The translations under genes were made by a program, and so were the position numbers. A DNA stretch of 64,000 bases from Undaria pinnatifida. Taxonomy: Eukaryota; Sar; Phaeophyceae; Laminariales; Alariaceae. The first letter of the stretch is position 1. The number at the start of each line of letters is the position of its first letter. The stretch is from contig JABAKD010000006.1 in NCBI GenBank assembly GCA_012845835.1, positions 11,795,166 through 11,859,165 on the forward strand. Direction: 5' to 3'. The notes below the pieces were generated by a model. It saw only the letters and a list, made by a program, of their open reading frames with translations, was not told where the DNA came from and did not search any database. Below, in pieces: positions 59,001-64,000 of the stretch.

Positions 59001-61815
59001 AACTGATAATATCGCAATATCGTAATATGGTAAACACGAGTCTAATTGGATTCCGAAGATAGTCGGGTATTTTTTTTTTCATTTATTCAGACGTCTACTT
59101 CCAGTTTTAGGACAAGCCGTGGTCACAGGTGTCGTCCCTTCTTCCCCCCGGTTCTTGGCTTCTATTTTTATCGCGCATAAGGTTCAGCAATCCCACTGCT
59201 CGTCGATTTTTCCATAAGTGTTGCTAGCTCACGCTCTCGCGCTTTCCGCAAGTCAATTGGTGCACAATAAAAGTCCCTACGAATTTATACGAGTATGTAC
59301 TCGGGGGGATTTGAACTCACGAAACCGACCTATACCAGGCTCGAGGATAACCAGTACGCCACCGGGGCGACTTGTTACTAAAGGTATATAATTGTTCAGT
59401 AGAGGAGGGAGCCTAATCAGTCTAGTGAGTTACAGTAGTTTCATCAACAAGTGCGGCCCTGATTATAGCAGGCGTGAGATGCGACATAACCACACATACT
59501 CTATATTATACATCATCGTACCTGGATTTTTGTTGTCATGGTGAACTTCAAGGAGGTCAACGCAGCGAGCATGCCCTTCGACAACGGAAGCTTGGCGAAT
59601 TTATTTCCCGAAAAGAAGCCAGTTTTTGCCGGCTGCTCCTCTCCAGTCGCTCCTCCCGAGCCAGAGACCGTAGGCGCTGCAGCCGTTCCACCGTTCTGTT
59701 TCGCCTCGGTGCTGCCAGCTTCAGCAGGGGATTGCACCCGTACCTTCTTGGTACTTTTCGTTTCAGCAGGTAGTGGTTCTACCGGTTCGCCAGTTCTTTG
59801 GCGCTTACGGGCCTTCCCTTTCTCCTGCGTCAGAAAACATCAAGGTCGCGGTGGTACGGGGGGCGGGGGCGACAGCAACGAGACTTACCGAATCTAGAAG
59901 TCTACCAGTACTACGCACTGGTACAGTATATACTGTCAGTAGATCATACCGGCAGAATCTACCTACTGATTAAGCATGCGTAGGTTGTCAGTAGATTCGA
60001 TACTACGCGTAGGTCCAAGAAACACACCATTAATCAAAAACGAAACCCATAAAGCTGAGCTCCGGGAGGATAGAGGAGAGCTCGCTTCGCAAAAACGCAG
60101 TATACTGATGCAGCCCAGTAAACTGATTGCTGACACAGTCAGAATACTATCTCCTGATTGAGGCTGCCAGTGCGCAGCCCTACCAGGAATGGAATGGTGG
60201 TGGAGTGGCATCGTGGATTTATGTATGTACGCTCCATGAGCCCATGACCCGAGAGCCTGTACTGCTGTTTCAGGTTAACAACTCCCAGACGTGAATATAT
60301 AGTTCGTAGAACAAACCTCCTGAGCAGGCTTCTCGTCCTCCTCCTCTTCACTAGCGGCGTCATCTGATTCCTCTGAACCTTCCTCATCTCCGGCCTCGCT
60401 GTCGTCCCCACTATCGCCGCTTTCTGAAGAAGACTCCTCGTCCTCCTTGCCGTCCTCGTGCTCTTCCTTCAGGCCTTTTTTCAGCTGTCAAAGGGCAGAT
60501 AAAGAGAGGCAGCAGCAGCATCAGCAACAATAACAACAGCAGCAGCAGATGCAGCAGTAGATGCAGCAGCAGCAGCAGCAGCGGCGGCGGCAGTAGCGAC
60601 AACAACCTCATCAACATGAGTCATCGAAACATGTGCATGTACGAGTGCGTGCACGTACGCATGCGTGAATATCACGGACGACACCTGCATTTATGATTAT
60701 ATATATATTACATTACAGCAATGAAAGGCTATTGAGCACGAGGGCCTAAAATCAAGGTTCCTATTAATATGTATATCAGATACGAACCCAGTACTGGAAC
60801 AGATACCAGTACTATTAATACCGTAGTATTATATGTCGATGGTAAGCCATTCGCGAAAGGTACGAGGTCCTAAAATAAAGGCTATGTATATCAGATACCC
60901 AGTATTGGAACAGATATCAGTACTATTAATACCGTGGTATTATATCTCGATGGAAAGCCATTCGCGAAAGGTACGAGTCCGGACCGCCATTGAACACACC
61001 GCCAATGGGATCGGTACTACTAATCTAATGATTATTGGATACTGCTTAAGCTGACATTAGTCGGCAAGCCGGCTGGAGTTGGTAGCCGTACGTGCGTTCG
61101 TACGAGTGCACCCACATACAGCATCGGCTCCGCTTGAAACTACCAGGTCTGTACTAACACAGCAGCAGTTACGTACTTATGTCATAAAAGTTGAAAAGCT
61201 TTCGTGCCCCTGCTATCAACTCGAACCTTCTCATGTGCCCAACTAACAGCTTATCGCCGTGGAAGGGCTACGCACCAGGCACGGCCTGAGGCCTGAGCCC
61301 GTCAGTTGGTTGGCCTTGTGACTACCCAACTAGAGCTGTGTAGCATTCAATCCCAGCGCATTCACGGCCCTACCCATTAGAGGTACTAATATTAGTACTA
61401 GATATTGATACTGTTGCAACTGAGTATAGAGTATAGTCGGCAAATCGGCCGGAGTGCGTGGGCACACAGGAGCAGCAGCAGGGGTTGGTATCGTCGTACA
61501 GCAGCTGCACGCCGCTCTTAGTTTTGCAGGGTCTATACAACCAATACGGCAGTTACGGATCCTCTCAATTCAGGCCAGAAGCTCCGGCAATCCCTCTCTA
61601 TCCAAGCCTGTCCTGGGGCTTTCTCATCTGCACCACCAACATCTTCTTACCTTAGCAGAGCTACCCTTAGCCTTAGGCTTGGGGTTGGCCTTAGCAGGGC
61701 TGAGTACAGTCTGAAGCTCCGACATGCCGGTGGCCTTGGGGCTTTCACCGCCTTTCGTTCGCCGCGTGGACTTCGATCCCGTCGTCGACACTTTCTTCGG
61801 TGATTTATGCTTCAT
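44051..61815 (-). CDS. DDX18: DEAD-box ATP-dependent RNA helicase, HAS1/DDX18 type
   Basis: Fourteen exons in transcript order: 61,815-61,651; 60,484-60,317; 59,824-59,522; 58,507-58,409; about 57,198-57,051; 55,674-55,601; 53,775-53,617; 51,297-51,202; 50,191-50,111; 49,699-49,565; 48,531-48,380; 46,083-46,023; 45,213-45,106; 44,215-44,051. Phases agree except that exon 5's start is uncertain; a micro-exon of about five codons may be missing there. The product is about 637 residues; human DDX18 is 670. A basic then acidic N terminus precedes the Q motif ([12 protein letters not shown]). Motifs: [68 protein letters not shown]18-specific text includes [25 protein letters not shown] and [17 protein letters not shown]. 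The family acts in the nucleolus in ribosome biogenesis. The usual basic C-terminal tail is absent; a GTGAGC donor after VPPR (44,099) could lead to an unseen last exon. Confidence 0.95.
44741..44776 (-). repeat. Degenerate copy of HAS1 exon 13 end and 5' splice site
   Basis: CACCTCCCTGGCAGACTTGTT aligns with TACCTCCCTGGCGGACTTGTT at the true junction (exon end 45,106). The match extends on both sides. On the minus strand the copy reads NKSARE followed by GTGAGA, so it retains a plausible donor about 340 bp into the intron. Confidence 0.85.
45322..45508. mobile_element. MITE, 187 bp, TA target site, pogo/Tigger-like termini
   Basis: CAGTCAACCCCGCTTTAAGG at the left is repeated inverted at the right, ending GGGGTTGACTG, with about 24 bp of terminal match. 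TA flanks both ends (45,320-45,321 and 45,509-45,510). CAGT... ends with a TA duplication are typical of the pogo/Tigger branch of Tc1-mariner. The CGCTTTAAGGACG motif also recurs internally. No coding capacity. It lies in HAS1 intron 12. Confidence 0.9.
45934..45980 (-). repeat. Degenerate copy of HAS1 exon 12 end and 5' splice site
   Basis: AAGTGCACGGCGTGCTGACC, then TTGAGATACCTTA, matches the true junction 70 bp away (exon end 46,023). On the minus strand it reads RYLKAPE followed by GTCAGC. The copy lies in the following intron. Confidence 0.9.
46540..46945. repeat. Minisatellite, unit about 22-26 bp (TATTATGAATACCAACCATA)
   Basis: About twelve degenerate units after a TACTA microsatellite (46,540-46,615). 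A related short array lies at 48,030-48,140. Both are in HAS1 intron 11 and bracket the family-E repeat. Confidence 0.9.
47311..47630. repeat. Tandem duplication of about 155 bp
   Basis: AGTACATACC(G/T)GTACTACTA through CCCAGCAGCGCAGCGTAGCG occurs at 47,311 and 47,466 with almost no differences, which points to a recent event. Confidence 0.95.
47650..48030 (+). repeat. Dispersed repeat family E, copy 2, with perfect hairpin
   Basis: Counterpart of 38,180-38,560. GCGGGCGGC-GTCA-GCCGCCCGC (47,993-48,014) is a perfect 9-bp stem. In the other copy one pair is G-T, so pairing is retained as RNA. Confidence 0.8.
49047..49105. repeat. (ACAGTATTA)n microsatellite
   Basis: Five to six consecutive 9-bp units in HAS1 intron 10. 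Confidence 0.95.
49875..49990 (-). repeat. Two degenerate copies of HAS1 exon 9 end
   Basis: TTCTCACCATAGCCTTTTCT then TGAAGGTGAAGGAGA (49,949-49,983) and TTCAAGAAGGTGAAGAGAAG (49,880-49,899) resemble the true exon end (donor at 50,110, plus-strand text CTCACCATAATCTTCTTCTT...TTCAAGAAGGTGAACAGGAG). The nearer copy keeps ATG-GTGAGA. Both lie in the following intron. Confidence 0.7.
52270..52860 (+). pseudogene. Decayed C-terminal fragment of a giant-retrotransposon relative
   Basis: Plus-strand frames match the endonuclease end of the 1,086-11,930 product in order: [20 protein letters not shown], then LDVMYAYP, then HMRAASSS...[11 protein letters not shown], then [20 protein letters not shown] and DRQAARG. 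Stops and frameshifts interrupt it. It lies antisense in HAS1 intron 7 and shows that the family has, or had, other copies in this genome. Confidence 0.9.
53438..53537 (-). pseudogene. Degenerate partial duplicate of HAS1 exon 7
   Basis: On the minus strand it reads [19 protein letters not shown], against [19 protein letters not shown] in exon 7 (53,775-53,617). About 95 bp of the 3' half of the exon is copied. Frame and donor are damaged. It lies about 80-180 bp into the following intron. Confidence 0.9.
53819..53935. repeat. GGGA/poly(G) tract
   Basis: GGGAGGGA-rich run ending in more than twenty consecutive G. On the HAS1 transcript it is a long pyrimidine tract about 45-160 nt upstream of the exon 7 acceptor. 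Confidence 0.9.
54571..54775. repeat. Tandem 71-bp duplication facing an inverted repeat
   Basis: AGAGTGCGCTACCGTACTCG through GCCGTAACCACGGCG is present twice. It is followed by CTATTAACACTATTAACACT... CACCAACAGTA, the inverse of GGTGTTGGTGTTAATAGTGT in the units. The RNA or single strand could form a stem of about 25-30 bp. In HAS1 intron 6. Confidence 0.9.
55252..55563 (-). mobile_element. tRNA-derived SINE, family A, copy 1
   Basis: About 80% similar by eye to 59,070-59,371. On the minus strand the head reads GTCGCCCCGGTGGAGTTCC with a B box AGTTCGAGTCC, then a body containing CACAGGTGTCG-type core and a T/A-rich tail. It starts 37 nt after the exon 6 donor of HAS1. Confidence 0.85.
56075..56200. 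repeat. GGGAAA/GGAAGG purine tract
   Basis: A long GGAAGGGAAAGG-type run in HAS1 intron 5, pyrimidine-rich on the transcript strand. Neighbouring text (GGCGTTGGTGTC(A/C)GAAAA near 55,810 and 55,977) shows a further loose duplication. Confidence 0.9.
58292..58336 (-). repeat. Degenerate copy of HAS1 exon 4 end and 5' splice site
   Basis: GATAGTCGTATTTCATTCCC, then ATGACCTCATGGCACC, matches the true junction (58,376-58,416; exon end 58,409), 80 bp away. The copy is in the following intron and keeps GAG-GTCA. Confidence 0.9.
59070..59371 (-). mobile_element. tRNA-derived SINE, family A, copy 2
   Basis: On the minus strand it starts GTCGCCCCGGTGGCGTACTG with an A box TGGCGTACTGG and, about 40 nt on, a B box AGTTCAAATCC. 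Both fit RNA polymerase III internal promoters. The body carries TGTGACCACGG and the element ends in an A-rich tail (T run at 59,070-59,079). No functional tRNA fold is retained. In HAS1 intron 3. Confidence 0.9.
60750..60985. repeat. Tandem duplication of about 120 bp
   Basis: CCTAAAAT(C/A)AAGG through GCCATTCGCGAAAGGTACGA is present twice in succession, differing by a small indel and a few substitutions. In HAS1 intron 1. Confidence 0.9.
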
Positions 61816-62190
61816 CGCCGTAGCCACTGTGGAAAATGCCAACTAGAAGAGTTGCTCAAAGAAGTGGGCCGGTCGGGAGGCTTCTTGGTAAGCCTTGGCT
61901 GCGCTTTTGCGGTCTGAAAAGGTGCTTCAAAATGAGAGGGTGCATGGAGAGGTGGGGGTTTCCAACAGTTTTCGAGGCCTTTTGGTTTTAAATAAGAACT
62001 AAAACTCACGGGGAGTGATAATGACACACATGTGGGTGTCATTTTTTTGACACACAGGGGACAAAAGAGCTCCATCCCCGGATTTCCACCCTCTGGTTTA
62101 TGCTTATCGGACACAGCATGCACCTCTCTTTGAGGTCGCAAAGAAGGCTGGATGTCGCGCCCTGTAGGCACGCCGACACCACCGCAGACA
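61816..62190. promoter_or_regulatory. Upstream region of HAS1
   Basis: This must contain the HAS1 promoter and 5' UTR. A minus-strand open frame runs through it, without an ATG in frame with HAS1 that I would prefer over 61,815. No TATA box or other known element is evident. Confidence 0.3.
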
Positions 62191-62191
62191 G

Positions 62192-63545
62192 CAGCACGTA
62201 GTCTGCACATCACTGACCCTTCCATATCCAAGTCGTGGAGCCGGAGATGAAAAAATCGTCGAGAATGATCCCCCTTCGTGGTGCCGTCACCACAGCAGCA
62301 GCAGCACGCAGATCAAACATGCTGCCTGCACTCAATCACCACAGATAGCAGCAGGTAGGATAGATCTTTATCACCGTCAGATATCCGACTGTTGGCGATC
62401 ATGATGGAGAAAACGTGGACATAGAGCTTAGTTTGAGACACCTTCACAGGCGCAGCAGCAAACAGCAGCACTGATGCCCCGTAGTACAACCACCAGCACG
62501 CAAAGATGAAAGAAGGAACGAGGCAGATCAAGCGCGTTGCTGGCACGCCATCACCACGATAGATAGCGGACGCAATCTATGCATTGTTGCTGATCGTACA
62601 TATCTCCGTTTAGGGGTTCGAGACCGACAAATCAGCACGTAGTCTGCACATCACTGACCTTTCCATATCCAAGTCGTGGAGCCAGAGATGGAAAAATCGT
62701 CGAGAACGAGCTCCCTTCGTGGTGCCGTCATCAGAGCAGCAGCAGCACGCAGATCAAACATGCTGCCTGCCGCACGCAGTCACCTCAACAGAGAGCAGCA
62801 GCTAGGCTAGATGTTTATCACCGTCACATATCCGACTTTTGGCGTTCATGATGGAGAAAACGCGGAGATAGAGCTTAGTTTGAGATGATACCTTCACAGG
62901 CGCAGCAGCAAACAGCAGCACTACTAGTGCCCCGTAGTACAACCACCAGCACGCAAAGATGAAAGAAGGAACGAGGCAGATCAAGCGCGTTGCTGGCACG
63001 CTATGACGATAGACAGCGGACGCAATCTATGCATTGAATCTATGCATTGTTGCTGACCCTAGATAGCCCTAGATATCTCCGTTTAGGGGTTCGAGACCGA
63101 GAAATCAGCACGTAGTCTGCACATCACTGACCCTTCCATATCCAAGTCGTGGAGCCGGAGATGAAAAAATCGTCGAGAACGAGCTCCCTTCGTGGTGTCG
63201 TCATCAGAGCAGCAGCAGCATAGGCACCCGCGCCAGCCACCAAAGATCTCCGCGGCGGAGACGCAGATCAAACATGCTGCCTGCACGCAATCACCTCCAC
63301 AGATAGTAGCAGCTAGGCTAGATGGTTATGACCGTCAGATATCCGACGTTTGGCGTTCATGATGGAGAAAACGTGGAGATAGAGCTTAGTTTGAGACACC
63401 TTCACAGGCGCAGCAGCAAACAGCAGCACTGGTGTCACGAAGTACAACCACTACCAGGACGCAAAGATGAAAGAAGGAACGAGGCAGATCAAGCGCGTTG
63501 CTGGCACGCCATCACCACGATAGACAGGGGTTCGAGACCGGGAAA
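62192..63545. repeat. Three tandem copies of a 440-470 bp unit
   Basis: Units begin with CAGCACGTAGTCTGCACATC at 62,192, 62,633 and 63,106. They share CCATATCCAAGTCGTGGAGC, AGATCAAACATGCTGCCTGC, GAGAAAACGTGGA/CGCGGA and GATCAAGCGCGTTGCTGGCA. Each unit carries a short minus-strand frame (WWLYYGA... and RLICLVPSFIFACWW in units 1 and 2). Unit 3 has an insert of about 37 bp near 63,220 and ends early. Units differ by several percent, so this is not an assembly echo. Confidence 0.95.
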
Positions 63546-63552
63546 TCGAGAC

Positions 63553-63872
63553 AGGGAAATCGTCAGAGTCTGATGCACTACACCCCATCGTTTGAAATAC
63601 CCGTCGACAGGTTCGTCCTCCACTAGAATCTCACCCTGATTGTTCTGGTAGGCGAAGGTGCTGTATGCATGGGCTGCGCCCTCCCGGAGGGAACAGTATA
63701 CGCCATCCAACGTCAGACCGTCTTCAAATACCACACAAACAAAACCGGTGACAACAGCAGCATAAAACCACCAATGAACCAGCACATAGACATGTTTTCC
63801 ACCCAGGCAGGCTCTCTCCCCAATCCTCGCGGCCCATGGACACGAGCAAGGCAAACACCAAGCGCGGTTCAA
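63553..63872 (-). CDS. Doubtful open frame at the window edge
   Basis: A minus-strand frame with a hydrophobic stretch (HWWFYAAVVTGFVCVVF) then LTLDGVYCSL and EILVEDEPVDGYFKRWG. The last part has composition like a real protein. It ends against the tandem repeats, whose own short frame (FACWWLYYG) vaguely resembles the hydrophobic part. It could be an exon of a gene that begins beyond the window, or an ancestor of the repeated unit. I do not recognise it. Confidence 0.3.
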
Positions 63873-64000
63873 AACAGCAAACAGCTGGAAGTTCCTATTC
63901 CTTCTTTACCCTTTTCGCGCTCCCCCTGCCACTCTCCGTGCAATCCTTCGTCCGAGTCTGCTTCCTATTTCTTGTCAACTGGAGCGGAGGGTCTCGTATT

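Noticed and set aside
59280-59371. tRNA gene
   Set aside because: A and B boxes are present, but acceptor and anticodon pairing are not, and a second similar copy with the same long body shows that it is a SINE head.
1-64000. CRISPR array, bacterial operons or riboswitches
   Set aside because: No regularly spaced repeats with unique spacers, and the gene structure is plainly eukaryotic.

Overview
The window is nuclear DNA from an intron-rich eukaryote. Genes are broken into short exons (about 35-300 nt) with GT-AG introns of 0.4-10.7 kb, and the introns and intergenic space are packed with non-LTR retrotransposons, SINE-like elements, a MITE and minisatellites. A probable cilium-related coiled-coil gene and the large, repeat-filled introns would fit a flagellate-bearing alga or protist such as a brown alga or other stramenopile. 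That placement is inference; nothing here proves it. Exactly 500 N (12,801-13,300) mark an assembly gap.

Layout. 1-760: degenerate repeats. 1,086-11,930 (minus): one uninterrupted ORF of about 3,614 codons from a giant single-ORF non-LTR retrotransposon with several RING-like zinc fingers, a reverse transcriptase, a CCHC finger and a C-terminal restriction-like endonuclease. 13,844-20,851 (plus): the 3' part of a coiled-coil gene, possibly an outer-dynein-arm docking-complex subunit, with a decayed LINE in an intron. 21,723-40,392 (minus): a five-exon REV7/MAD2L2 HORMA gene stretched over 18.7 kb by transposons in introns 1 and 2. 40,393-44,050: intergenic, with SINE fragments. 44,051-61,815 (minus): a fourteen-exon DEAD-box helicase of the HAS1/DDX18 type, with all core motifs present. 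61,816-64,000: three tandem copies of a 440-470 bp unit and a doubtful ORF at the edge.

The two well-identified host genes are housekeeping functions: HAS1 in ribosome assembly, and REV7 in translesion synthesis or chromosome maintenance. They lie head-to-tail on the minus strand, and the coiled-coil gene converges on REV7. No functional link between the three is evident.

The most unusual signal is a recurring architecture. At about ten exon-intron junctions in all three host genes, the exon edge plus its splice site is present again, degenerate, one to three times on the intron side. This looks like repeated local duplication across splice junctions. Other strong observations are an empty-site/filled-site pair within the window that defines a 1,041-bp transposon with a 3-bp target duplication, several SINE families that share one short core motif, and the RING-decorated giant retrotransposon.
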